Below are positions 1 through 7,912 of a stretch of 64,000 bases of DNA, one piece after another (position 1 is the stretch's first letter; each line of letters starts with the position of its first letter). The stretch is from Suilimivivens sp963650485 (GTDB taxonomy: Bacteria; Bacillota; Clostridia; Lachnospirales; Lachnospiraceae). The translations under genes and the position numbers were made by a program. Where the stretch lies: assembly GCA_963650485.1 (NCBI GenBank), contig CAVJLN010000012.1, forward strand, positions 5,575 to 69,574. Direction: 5' to 3'. Below the pieces are notes generated by a model that saw nothing but the letters and a program-made list of their open reading frames with translations, had not been told where the DNA came from and ran no database searches.

Positions 1-1
1 A

Positions 2-655
2 GAGGAACTGGTAGCTACCGTGGATGAAGTAACCAATCAGGTATTAGAGAATACCAAGTCTACCGATATTGTCCATGATAAGGCAAAGCAGGTTGGTGTT
101 GAAGCCGGCAAGAGCCAGAAGAAGATGGATGAGCTGGTAGAGGCAATGAAGAAGATCAATGCAACAACACAGAATGTTGAGAAGATCATTGCAGATATTG
201 AGAATATTGCATCCCAGACGAATTTACTTTCCCTGAATGCTTCCATCGAGGCAGCACGTGCCGGAGAGGCAGGACGTGGATTTGCCGTTGTTGCTGACCA
301 GATCAGACAGCTTGCAGAAGAAAGTGCGAACTCCGCAGTAGAATCCAAGAAGCTGATTGAGCAGTCTTTAAATGAAGTCGAGGATGGCAATAAGGTAACG
401 AAGGAAACCGGCGAAGCAATGAAGAAGGTTATGGATGAACTGGATGAGATCATTCAGGAAGTGGCAAACATCCGTAATGCATCCGACAGACAGGCAGCAT
501 CCGTAGAAGAGATCCGTAAGGGCGTGGAAGATATCAACGATGTTATTCAGTCCAATTCCGCATCAGCACAGGAAACCTCTGCTACGAGTGAAGAACTGGC
601 AGCATCTGCATCTACCTTAAACGATCTGTTAGAGAAGTTTGTCCTTCGTGATTAA
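2..655 (+). CDS. Methyl-accepting chemotaxis protein, C-terminal part (5' end outside window)
   Basis: The open frame runs off the left edge, so only the last ~217 residues are present. They form the long antiparallel coiled coil of a chemoreceptor signalling domain, with the near-invariant hairpin tip (NLLSLNASIEAARAGEAGRG followed by FAVVADQIRQLAEES) that contacts CheA and CheW. No sensor or membrane part is visible. The Glu/Gln-rich coil on either side of the tip fits methylation helices. The protein ends EKFVLRD without a CheR-binding pentapeptide. The next gene is a degenerate GGDEF protein on the same strand 152 bp away. Family assignment is certain; ligand and full length are unknown. 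The codon at 20 (GTG) is internal, not a start. Confidence 0.95.
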   Translation, partial: EELVATVDEVTNQVLENTKSTDIVHDKAKQVGVEAGKSQKKMDELVEAMKKINATTQNVEKIIADIENIASQTNLLSLNASIEAARAGEAGRGFAVVADQIRQLAEESANSAVESKKLIEQSLNEVEDGNKVTKETGEAMKKVMDELDEIIQEVANIRNASDRQAASVEEIRKGVEDINDVIQSNSASAQETSATSEELAASASTLNDLLEKFVLRD

Positions 656-807
656 TGACTGCTTTGCGTCGCAGATACATATAATAGGAACAGTCTTTTT
701 GTACTGAAGTTATACTGAGGTAATGGAAGGTCTTGCGTTCCGTATCGGGAAAGGATATACTTATTGCATATGCTACAAATGAAAAACAACAATACGGGGG
801 TATTGGC

Positions 808-1446
808 ATGGAGCATAATACAGGTTCTATGGATCAGAAGAGAAAAGAGAGTATGAATAGTTTCCCAATTTCCAGTGCGGAGGATATGAGACTGGTTGTA
901 GAGTACATGGAAGAGATGGAAGGGAAGGACGAAGCAAAGCAGAAGGAGCAGTCCTCACGTATGGATGAGCTGACCGGTGTATTTGCGAATGATTACTTTG
1001 ATAAAAGAATGCAGATTGTGGATCGTTCTGAAATTGTTCCGGTAGCGGTAATTGAAATTAATATCAATGACTGGAAGTATGCGAATGATCATTTCGGAGA
1101 TAAAGAAAGTGACCGTCTGATCCGGATTATCGCAGATATCATACGGGAAGAGGCAAGTCCTTATTTTGTAATTGGAAGAATTGATGGAGATGTATTTGGT
1201 GTCCTGATTCCGATGGCAGAAGAGGGAGAAGCGGAAGATTATGCCCGCAGAATTAAGGAACGCTGTGTAAGCTATGAGGATGAGAAGCTGGCACCATCTG
1301 CAGCAATCGGTATTGTCTATAAGAATAATATCGAGCAGTCGGTACAGGAGCTGTTTTCCGATGCACAGTATGAAATGTTTGAAGATAAGCTTGCCATGAA
1401 GCAGGCATCGGGCTACCGGGAGCGCCTTGAGGGCAAGGGAAAGTAA
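808..1446 (+). CDS. GGDEF-domain protein with degenerate active-site motif
   Basis: 212 aa from the ATG at 808, chosen because a GGGGG Shine-Dalgarno-like run lies 7 nt upstream; an in-frame TTG at 733 has no such site. Residues ~55-200 follow the GGDEF fold: MDELTGVFANDYF is the usual opening (normally DxLTGLxNR), then a half-conserved VIEININDWKYANDHFGD segment. The signature loop reads GRIDGDVFG where active cyclases have R(Y/F)GGDEF, so the first Gly and the catalytic Glu are replaced. Known: such changes usually abolish cyclase activity. Inferred: a c-di-GMP effector or a regulatory pseudo-cyclase, perhaps linked to the preceding chemoreceptor. No transmembrane segment, cytoplasmic. Confidence 0.75.
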   Translation: MEHNTGSMDQKRKESMNSFPISSAEDMRLVVEYMEEMEGKDEAKQKEQSSRMDELTGVFANDYFDKRMQIVDRSEIVPVAVIEININDWKYANDHFGDKESDRLIRIIADIIREEASPYFVIGRIDGDVFGVLIPMAEEGEAEDYARRIKERCVSYEDEKLAPSAAIGIVYKNNIEQSVQELFSDAQYEMFEDKLAMKQASGYRERLEGKGK

Positions 1447-1476
1447 TACGAATAGTTATTATGACAGCATGATAAA

Positions 1477-1510
1477 TTTTAAGGGCAAAAGATATTTTGC
1501 CCTTAATTTA
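1477..1510 (+). terminator. Rho-independent terminator after the GGDEF gene
   Basis: Perfect 12-bp stem TTAAGGGCAAAA / TTTTGCCCTTAA with a GATA loop (1479-1506), followed by a short T-rich stretch. It separates the GGDEF gene from the groE promoter. The rest of the 356-bp gap (1447-1802) is AT-rich and holds only the groE promoter and CIRCE. Confidence 0.8.
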
Positions 1511-1682
1511 TGCTTAATCAGATTACTACAGGCATGCATCGATGATACTTTTTGTTTCTTTAACCCTATCATTTGTTCACAAAGTTTTAATAAATTAAAC
1601 GCATCTAATGCAAAAACAAAAGAAAAAACGAGAAAAAGAAAGATAATGAAAGAAAAACAAACATATAGCATTGTGATACAAT

Positions 1683-1711
1683 TTGCAAAAGAAGGCATAT
1701 AAATTTAATAT
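1683..1711 (+). promoter_or_regulatory. Probable sigmaA promoter of groES-groEL
   Basis: TTGCAA (1683-1688) and TAATAT (1706-1711) are separated by 17 bp and lie just upstream of the CIRCE operator, the usual layout of HrcA-controlled groE promoters in Firmicutes. The surroundings are AT-rich and an alternative pair cannot be excluded. Confidence 0.6.
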
Positions 1712-1723
1712 ATGTTTTAGATG

Positions 1724-1750
1724 TTAGCACTCAATATAAATGAGTGCTAA
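1724..1750 (+). promoter_or_regulatory. CIRCE operator (HrcA binding site)
   Basis: Perfect inverted repeat TTAGCACTC - 9 nt - GAGTGCTAA, identical to the CIRCE consensus bound by the heat-shock repressor HrcA. It lies in the 5' leader ~50 nt before groES, so repression would block transcription of both chaperonin genes. hrcA itself is not in the window. Confidence 0.97.
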
Positions 1751-1802
1751 CAAAACAAAAGATCATAAAAATTATTAAGATATAACAAGGAGGCAGTAAA
1801 TC

Positions 1803-2087
1803 ATGAAATTAGTACCATTAGCAGACAGAGTTGTTCTGAAACAGTTAGTTGCAGAAGAAACCACCAAATCCGGCATCGTATTACCCGGACAGAATAAGGA
1901 AAAACCCCAGCAGGCAGAAGTTGTTGCAGTAGGTCCCGGCGGAGTGGTAGATGGCAAGGAAATCAAGATGGAAGTAAAGGCTGGGGATCAGGTTATTTAT
2001 TCCAAATATGCAGGAACGGATGTAAAGATCGAAGACGAGGAATATATCATTGTAAAGCAGAGTGATATTCTTGCAGTGATTCAGTAG
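1803..2087 (+). CDS. groES: Co-chaperonin GroES
   Basis: 94 aa, the usual length for GroES (Hsp10). It starts MKLVPLADRVVLKQL and keeps the mobile loop (EETTKSGIVLPG) that docks onto GroEL, and the closing VKQSDILAVI. The ATG has an AAGGAGG site 8 nt upstream. It forms the heptameric lid of the GroEL folding chamber in the cytoplasm. It is transcribed from a CIRCE-controlled promoter together with groEL, from which it is separated by an unusually long 176-bp spacer filled with degenerate short repeats. Confidence 0.98.
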   Translation: MKLVPLADRVVLKQLVAEETTKSGIVLPGQNKEKPQQAEVVAVGPGGVVDGKEIKMEVKAGDQVIYSKYAGTDVKIEDEEYIIVKQSDILAVIQ

Positions 2088-2222
2088 GAAGCATTTTAAT
2101 TAAGAAACATTGTAATTAAGAAGCATTCCTGTTAAAAGAATTTCAGTAGTTAAGAGGTATTTCAATAAGAAATATTTCAATTAAAAAGTATTTCATTGTG
2201 AAAAAAGTATTTCGTTGTGAAA
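2088..2222. repeat. Degenerate ~16-18 bp tandem repeats in the groES-groEL spacer
   Basis: Directly after the groES stop there are about eight imperfect head-to-tail units resembling GAAGCATTTTAATTAA (2088-2103), then GAAACATTGTAATTAA (2104-2119) and so on. The last two units, AAAAAGTATTTCATTGTG (2184-2200) and its near copy (2202-2219), differ by one base over the shared part. No ORF or strong hairpin is evident. Probably a decaying minisatellite. Confidence 0.65.
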
Positions 2223-2263
2223 ATGAAAGAAAAATAGTTTAGTAGATTTAGGAGGAAAAAATC

Positions 2264-3886
2264 ATGGCAAAGGAAATTAAATATGGGGCAGAAGCCCGTG
2301 CAGCATTAGAAGCCGGTGTTAATCAGTTAGCTGACACCGTGAGAGTAACACTTGGACCGAAGGGAAGAAACGTTGTTCTGGATAAATCCTATGGTGCTCC
2401 GTTAATCACAAACGATGGTGTTACCATTGCAAAGGAAATCGAATTAGAGGATTCTTTCGAAAACATGGGTGCACAGCTCGTTAAGGAAGTAGCAACTAAG
2501 ACCAACGATGTGGCCGGTGATGGCACAACAACCGCAACCGTACTTGCCCAAGCAATGGTAAATGCCGGTATGAAGAACCTTGCAGCAGGTGCTAACCCGA
2601 TCATTCTTCGTAAAGGTATGAAGAAAGCAACAGATTGTGCAGTAGAAGCTATTGCAAAGATGAGCTCCAAGGTAAACGGTAAGGAGCATATTGCAAGAGT
2701 AGCAGCTATTTCCGCAGGTGATGAAGAGGTTGGTAAGCTTGTTGCAGATGCAATGGAAAAGGTATCCGGTGATGGTGTAATTACCATTGAAGAGAGCAAG
2801 ACCATGCAGACAGAGCTTGACCTTGTAGAAGGTATGCAGTTCGACAGAGGATATATTTCCGCATACATGGCAACGGATATGGATAAGATGGAAGCAGTTC
2901 TTGATAATCCTTACATCCTGATCACCGATAAGAAGATTTCCAGCATCCAGGAAATCCTTCCCCTGTTAGAGCAGATCGTTCAGTCCGGTGCAAAGCTTTT
3001 AATCATTGCAGAAGATGTGGAAGGCGAAGCACTTACTACCCTGATCGTAAACAAATTACGTGGTACCTTCAATGTGGTTGCTGTTAAGGCACCCGGCTAT
3101 GGGGACAGACGTAAGGCAATGCTGGAGGATATCGCTATTCTGACAGGTGGTCAGGTAATCAGCGAAGAGCTTGGACTTGAACTTAAGGAAGCTACTATGG
3201 AGCAGTTAGGTCGTGCAAAATCCGTTAAGGTTCAGAAGGAAAACACGGTTATCGTTGATGGTGAAGGTGATAAGGATGCGATCGCAGCCAGAATCAATCA
3301 GATTAAGAAACAGATTGAAGAAACCACTTCTGATTTTGATAAAGAGAAATTACAGGAAAGACTTGCAAAGCTTGCAGGTGGCGTAGCAGTTATCCGTGTA
3401 GGTGCAGCAACCGAAACCGAAATGAAGGAAGCAAAGCTTCGTCTCGAAGATGCGCTTGCAGCTACCAGAGCCGCTGTAGAGGAAGGCATTATCTGTGGTG
3501 GTGGTTCTGCATATATCCATGCATCCAAGGAAGTTGAAAAGCTTGCTGACAGCTTAGATGGTGATGAAAAGACCGGTGCACAGATTGTATTAAAGGCACT
3601 GGAAGCGCCTCTGTTCCACATTGCTGCAAATGCAGGTCTGGAAGGAAGCGTTATTATCAACAAAGTAAAGGAATCTCCTGTAGGAACAGGATTTGATGCA
3701 TTAAAAGAAGAGTACGTAGATATGGTTGCCGCAGGTATCCTTGATCCTGCCAAGGTAACAAGAAGTGCACTTCAGAACGCAACAAGCGTTGCTTCTACCT
3801 TACTTACAACCGAATCTGTCGTTGCTTCCATTAAGGAAGACACCCCTGCAATGCCTGCAGGCGGCGCCGGAATGGGAATGATGTAA
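2264..3886 (+). CDS. groEL: Chaperonin GroEL (Hsp60)
   Basis: 540 aa, typical full length. The start MAKEIKYGAEARAALEAGVN, the nucleotide-binding VTLGPKGRNVVLD and the catalytic NDVAGDGTTTATVLAQA segment (with the ATP-hydrolysis Asp) are intact, as is EEGIICGGGSAY in the equatorial domain. The tail ends in a short Gly/Met-rich GGAGMGMM, as in typical group I chaperonins. The ATG follows TTAGGAGGAAAAAATC. It is an ATP-driven tetradecameric cytoplasmic foldase acting with GroES. Its stop codon lies inside an inverted repeat that recurs twice, in opposite orientation, downstream of the terminator. Confidence 0.98.
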   Translation: MAKEIKYGAEARAALEAGVNQLADTVRVTLGPKGRNVVLDKSYGAPLITNDGVTIAKEIELEDSFENMGAQLVKEVATKTNDVAGDGTTTATVLAQAMVNAGMKNLAAGANPIILRKGMKKATDCAVEAIAKMSSKVNGKEHIARVAAISAGDEEVGKLVADAMEKVSGDGVITIEESKTMQTELDLVEGMQFDRGYISAYMATDMDKMEAVLDNPYILITDKKISSIQEILPLLEQIVQSGAKLLIIAEDVEGEALTTLIVNKLRGTFNVVAVKAPGYGDRRKAMLEDIAILTGGQVISEELGLELKEATMEQLGRAKSVKVQKENTVIVDGEGDKDAIAARINQIKKQIEETTSDFDKEKLQERLAKLAGGVAVIRVGAATETEMKEAKLRLEDALAATRAAVEEGIICGGGSAYIHASKEVEKLADSLDGDEKTGAQIVLKALEAPLFHIAANAGLEGSVIINKVKESPVGTGFDALKEEYVDMVAAGILDPAKVTRSALQNATSVASTLLTTESVVASIKEDTPAMPAGGAGMGMM

Positions 3887-4083
3887 GCGTATAAACAGCC
3901 GATGCACAAGAAAAAGGGAAGCCCAATGTGAGCTAGCTCACAAGGGGGCTTCCCTTTTTAATTGTATACCGCTGTAAGCGGTAGCCCCATAAAGAGGTGA
4001 TACCTCTTTATGGGGCTAAGCATCGGTCTGTTTACACGCTTACCTCTTTGTGTGGCTAGGCATCGGCCTGTTTACACGCTTAC
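3883..4083. repeat. Nested inverted and direct repeats downstream of groEL
   Basis: The 23 nt spanning the groEL stop (3883-3905) recur as reverse complement at 4020-4043 and again at 4060-4083, with 1-2 mismatches and a one-base gap. Between them lie the groEL terminator, a small hairpin (ACCGCT-GTA-AGCGGT, 3968-3982) and a perfect 16-bp stem with 3-nt loop (AGCCCCATAAAGAGGT at 3983-3998 with 4002-4017). The block 4002-4041 is followed by a diverged 40-bp direct copy at 4042-4081. There is no ORF, and this fills most of the 400-bp gap before rel. A degraded palindromic element is likely. Confidence 0.75.
3911..3959 (+). terminator. groEL operon terminator
   Basis: Stem AAAAAGGGAAGCCC (3911-3924) pairs with GGGCTTCCCTTTTT (3946-3959); the loop contains a perfect palindrome GTGAGCTAGCTCAC. 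The T5 end makes it a strong intrinsic terminator and the A5 start makes it usable in both directions. Confidence 0.9.
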
Positions 4084-4186
4084 ATCTATATACATATATA
4101 CAAAATCATAAACAAATCGCTCTGAATAGTTGCAACAAATCAAACGTTCGGCCTGACTTGCGAATGGAATCTGTTTTCTTCACGGA

Positions 4187-4215
4187 TTGACTACACTCAT
4201 AAATAAATATATAAT
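4187..4215 (+). promoter_or_regulatory. sigmaA promoter of rel
   Basis: TTGACT (4187-4192), 17-bp spacer, TATAAT (4210-4215), about 72 bp before the rel start codon. Close to the consensus in both boxes. Confidence 0.75.
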
Positions 4216-4287
4216 AATATGGATATTATAACAGACAACATCAGAGCTAAAGGCATCTGGCACTGAGAAATGCTAAAGGGTGGTAGA

Positions 4288-6624
4288 ATGACAGAAGAAA
4301 AGGATATCAGTAAGACAACTGGCGAACAGGTTAAGAATGAGATGGTATTCGATGATGGTCGGATCGAATCAATTCAGGAATTTCAAAGTCCGGAGCAGTT
4401 ATATCGGGATCTTATTTTACGTGTGCGTAAATATCACCCCTCTGATGATATTTCCCTGATTGAAAAAGCGTATCATGTGGCCTGCCAGGCACATAAGGAT
4501 CAGGTGAGGAAATCCGGAGAGCCTTATATTGTGCATCCCTTATGCGTAGCAATCATTCTGGCAGACCTTGAGATGGATCAGGAAACCATTGCAGCAGGAC
4601 TTTTGCATGATGTGGTGGAGGATACCATTATGACCGGGGAAGAAATCGAGAAGAATTTCGGCCCGGAGGTAGCTCTTTTGGTAGATGGCGTTACCAAGCT
4701 GCAGAATCTGCATCTGTCAACGGATCAGGATGGCAAGCCGGATCGGCTGGAAATGCAGGCTGAAAACCTGCGTAAGATGTTCCTTGCTATGGCGAAGGAT
4801 ATCCGTGTCATTCTGATCAAGCTGGCAGACCGTCTTCATAATATGCGCACCCTGAAATACCAGAAGCCGGAGGCGCAGCAGCGTATTGCAAGAGAGACGC
4901 AGGAAATCTATGCACCAATTGCACAGCGTCTTGGTATTTCCAAAATCAAAGTAGAATTAGATGACTTATCTTTAAAATATCTCGAGCCGGAGGCATATTA
5001 TGATCTGGTAGACAAAATTGCAATTCGTAAAAGCGAACGTGAGAAATACATTCAGGACATCGTGGATGAAGTCAGTGAGCACATTAAAAATGCCGGAATT
5101 GAAGCCCATATTGACGGACGTATCAAACACTTTTTTAGTATTTATAAGAAAATGAAGAATCAGAATAAATCGATTGAACAGATCTATGATCTGTTTGCAG
5201 TCCGCATTATTGTAAATACCGTCAAGGACTGTTATGCTGCGCTTGGTGTCATTCATGAAATGTATAAGCCGATCCCGGGGCGTTTCAAGGACTACATTGC
5301 CATGCCCAAGGCGAATATGTATCAGTCTCTTCATACGACACTGATCGGTAAAAGCGGGCAGCCCTTTGAAATTCAGATCCGTACTTATGAAATGCATAAG
5401 GCTGCAGAATATGGTATCGCAGCGCACTGGAAGTATAAGGTTGCTTCCGATGGCAAGAAGATTGAGGATTCCGAGGAAGAGAAGCTGTCGTGGCTGCGTC
5501 AGATTCTGGAATGGCAGCAGGATATGTCCGATAACAGGGAGTTCATGAACCTGCTAAAGAGTGATCTTGACCTGTTTTCCGATAGTGTCTATTGCTTTAC
5601 TCCGACCGGCGAGGTAAAGAACCTGCCGGCAGGCTCTACACCGATTGATTTTGCCTATAGTATTCATAGTGCGGTCGGCAACAAGATGATCGGTGCGAGA
5701 GTAAACGGAAAGCTGGTAACGATTGATTATGAGATCAAGAACGGCGACCGGGTGGAAATCATGACATCCCAGAATTCCAAGGGACCGAGCCGGGACTGGC
5801 TGAATGTGGTGAAGAGTACTCAGGCCAAGAGCAAGATCAACCAGTGGTTTAAGAATGAGTTTAAAGAAGAAAATATTGTGAAAGGCCGTGAACTTTTACA
5901 GGCATACTGTAAGGCCAAGGTAATCGACACCAATGAAATCATGGTGCCGGAGTACATGAACACGATCATGAATAAATATGGCTTCCATGACTGGGAGTCG
6001 GTTCTTGCAGCCGTCGGACATGGCGGTTTAAAGGAAGGGCAGATCATCAATAAGATGCTCGAGCTTTATGAAAAGGATCATAAAAAGGAATTGACTAATG
6101 AAGAGGTTCTTGCGGCTGTTGCAGAGAACGACCAGCAGAAGAACATTCCGCATATGAGATCCAAGAGCGGTATTGTCGTAAAGGGAATGCATGATCTGGC
6201 AGTACGTTTTTCAAAATGCTGTCTGCCGGTTCCAGGAGATGAAATTGTTGGCTTTGTAACGAGAGGACGTGGCGTATCCATTCATCGCACCGACTGCATT
6301 AATATCATTAATCTTCCGGAAATGGAAAGAGTGCGCCTCATTGATGCAGAATGGGAAGATAATGCGAAGGATGCCGGAGATGAGAAGTATATTGCAGAAA
6401 TTAAGATTTATGCCATGAACCGGAATGGACTTCTTGCAGATATCACGAAGATTCTTACGGAGAAGAACATCAGTATCCGGAGTCTTAATACGAGAGTGAA
6501 TAAACAGGGATATGCAACACTTGCCATTGCCTTTGAAATCAACAGCCGGGAGCAGCTTAATACCCTTGTGGACAAACTGCACGGCATTGAAGGTGTGATG
6601 GATATAGAGAGAACTACCGGCTGA
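4288..6624 (+). CDS. relA: Bifunctional (p)ppGpp synthetase/hydrolase Rel
   Basis: 778 aa from the ATG at 4288, which has AAAGGGTGG just upstream; the in-frame ATG at 4270 lacks a site. Order: HD hydrolase domain with HDVVEDT near residue 105, synthetase domain with RFKDYIAMPKANMYQSLHTT near 330-350 and EIQIRT near 360, TGS domain (~400-460), helical/zinc-finger region (Cys-Cys in FSKCCLPVPGDE ~640-650), and C-terminal ACT domain (~705-778). All catalytic motifs of both halves are present, so this is a Rel-type enzyme making and degrading (p)ppGpp on ribosomes in the stringent response. It leads the MBL-hemZ genes, a common clostridial order; recJ, often upstream, lies 25 kb away here. Confidence 0.97.
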   Translation: MTEEKDISKTTGEQVKNEMVFDDGRIESIQEFQSPEQLYRDLILRVRKYHPSDDISLIEKAYHVACQAHKDQVRKSGEPYIVHPLCVAIILADLEMDQETIAAGLLHDVVEDTIMTGEEIEKNFGPEVALLVDGVTKLQNLHLSTDQDGKPDRLEMQAENLRKMFLAMAKDIRVILIKLADRLHNMRTLKYQKPEAQQRIARETQEIYAPIAQRLGISKIKVELDDLSLKYLEPEAYYDLVDKIAIRKSEREKYIQDIVDEVSEHIKNAGIEAHIDGRIKHFFSIYKKMKNQNKSIEQIYDLFAVRIIVNTVKDCYAALGVIHEMYKPIPGRFKDYIAMPKANMYQSLHTTLIGKSGQPFEIQIRTYEMHKAAEYGIAAHWKYKVASDGKKIEDSEEEKLSWLRQILEWQQDMSDNREFMNLLKSDLDLFSDSVYCFTPTGEVKNLPAGSTPIDFAYSIHSAVGNKMIGARVNGKLVTIDYEIKNGDRVEIMTSQNSKGPSRDWLNVVKSTQAKSKINQWFKNEFKEENIVKGRELLQAYCKAKVIDTNEIMVPEYMNTIMNKYGFHDWESVLAAVGHGGLKEGQIINKMLELYEKDHKKELTNEEVLAAVAENDQQKNIPHMRSKSGIVVKGMHDLAVRFSKCCLPVPGDEIVGFVTRGRGVSIHRTDCINIINLPEMERVRLIDAEWEDNAKDAGDEKYIAEIKIYAMNRNGLLADITKILTEKNISIRSLNTRVNKQGYATLAIAFEINSREQLNTLVDKLHGIEGVMDIERTTG

Positions 6625-6672
6625 TCAGGGAAGATCGTGCTGAACAGTTACAGCATATGGAGAAAGGATACA

Positions 6673-7302
6673 ATGTCAGACTTGAAGATTGGACAACTTA
6701 CACTTGGCATGTGCCAGACGAATTTTTACTATGTATATGAAGAAGGAAAGAAGGATGTGATTGTCTTTGACCCGGCCGATCGGGGAGAATTTCTGTATCA
6801 GCAGCTTACGGCAAAGGGCTTTCACGTGGCTGCAATCTGTCTTACGCACGGCCACTTTGACCACATCTGGGGCGTGGAAGACCTGAAAAAATGCAGCGGT
6901 GCCAAGGTATATGCCTATGAAGGTGAGAAAGAGCTCTGCGAAAGCGATGCTTTAAATGTTTCAAAAGCAGCAGGACGAGCATGTACGGTTACTCCGGATG
7001 TCCTTTTGAAGGATGGAGAAACGGTTGAAATTGCCGGGATGCAGTTTCTGGTGATTGCAACACCGGGGCATACGAAGGGAAGCTGCTGCTACTATTTTGA
7101 GGAAAACAAGGTGCTGCTCAGTGGAGATACCCTGTTTCAGGATTCTGTGGGAAGAACGGATCTTCCGACAGGCAGTATGAGCACATTGGTAAGATCGGTT
7201 CATGAGAAGTTGATGGTACTTCCCGATGATGTGGTGGTATATCCGGGACATGGGGAGTGCACCAGTATCGGACATGAGAGAAAATATAATGCATTTCTTT
7301 GA
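6673..7302 (+). CDS. MBL-fold metallo-hydrolase (glyoxalase II-like)
   Basis: 209 aa from the ATG at 6673, which follows AGAAAGGA; an in-frame GTG at 6637 would add 12 residues but has no clear site. Metal-binding residues of the metallo-beta-lactamase fold are in order: LTHGHFDHIWG (HxHxDH), ATPGHTKGS, LLSGDTLFQDSVGRTDL and YPGHGECTSIGHE. The compact single-domain form matches YcbL/YqgX-type small glyoxalase II-like thioesterases; the substrate is not determined. It sits between rel and hemZ, 21 bp before a hemZ start. Its 3' part (from residue 99) is duplicated downstream within a 589-bp tandem repeat. Confidence 0.9.
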   Translation: MSDLKIGQLTLGMCQTNFYYVYEEGKKDVIVFDPADRGEFLYQQLTAKGFHVAAICLTHGHFDHIWGVEDLKKCSGAKVYAYEGEKELCESDALNVSKAAGRACTVTPDVLLKDGETVEIAGMQFLVIATPGHTKGSCCYYFEENKVLLSGDTLFQDSVGRTDLPTGSMSTLVRSVHEKLMVLPDDVVVYPGHGECTSIGHERKYNAFL

Positions 7303-7323
7303 TCGAAATGAGAAGAGGAAAAG

Positions 7324-7617
7324 ATGAGTAGTTTATTAAGTGTATTCGTGAATCAGAAAGGATATGAATATGATATTCATTCTCTGGTAAAGGCATTTTA
7401 TCCGGCACAGGACGTCAGGGTCTTCGTGCCGGATTCTGATGAAAAGGATGTTTTGAGCTCCGATGAGGAACTTCCGGATTTAAAAATTGATTTTGCACCG
7501 GAGGAGATCTGCATGAGCATTGTGGGGGGCGGCACGAAAAAAGCAGATTTCGGTGGCAGCAGGACGAGCATGTACGGTTACTCCGGATGTCCTTTTGAAG
7601 GATGGAGAAACGGTTGA
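7324..7617 (+). pseudogene. Truncated hemZ copy (N-terminal 78 codons)
   Basis: It has the same RBS and start as the intact hemZ at 7913 and encodes an identical first 78 residues, then runs across the duplication junction into the MBL sequence in a wrong frame and stops after 19 unrelated residues (97 aa in total). The radical-SAM cysteines are absent, so it cannot be a functional coproporphyrinogen oxidase-like enzyme. It would still be translated from a good RBS. Confidence 0.92.
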
Positions 7618-7891
7618 AATTGCCGGGATGCAGTTTCTGGTGATTGCAACACCGGGGCATACGAAGGGAAGCTGCTGCTACTATTTTGAGGAAAACAAGG
7701 TGCTGCTCAGTGGAGATACCCTGTTTCAGGATTCTGTGGGAAGAACGGATCTTCCGACAGGCAGTATGAGCACATTGGTAAGATCGGTTCATGAGAAGTT
7801 GATGGTACTTCCCGATGATGTGGTGGTATATCCGGGACATGGGGAGTGCACCAGTATCGGACATGAGAGAAAATATAATGCATTTCTTTGA
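7556..7891 (+). pseudogene. Truncated MBL-fold hydrolase copy (C-terminal part)
   Basis: It encodes residues ~99-209 of the MBL protein, identical to the upstream intact gene. The HxHxDH metal motif is missing. The only in-frame start (ATG 7520) lies inside truncated hemZ in a different frame and has no Shine-Dalgarno site. A by-product of the 589-bp duplication. Confidence 0.92.
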
Positions 7892-7912
7892 TCGAAATGA
7901 GAAGAGGAAAAG

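Noticed and set aside
1427..1702. 91-aa ORF overlapping the GGDEF gene end and the groE promoter region
   Set aside because: It runs through a terminator and the groE -35 region, has no RBS and has composition like translated AT-rich spacer.
7520..7891. 123-aa MBL-like ORF as a functional gene
   Set aside because: It is the duplicated 3' half of the MBL gene; it lacks the HxHxDH metal site and any RBS.
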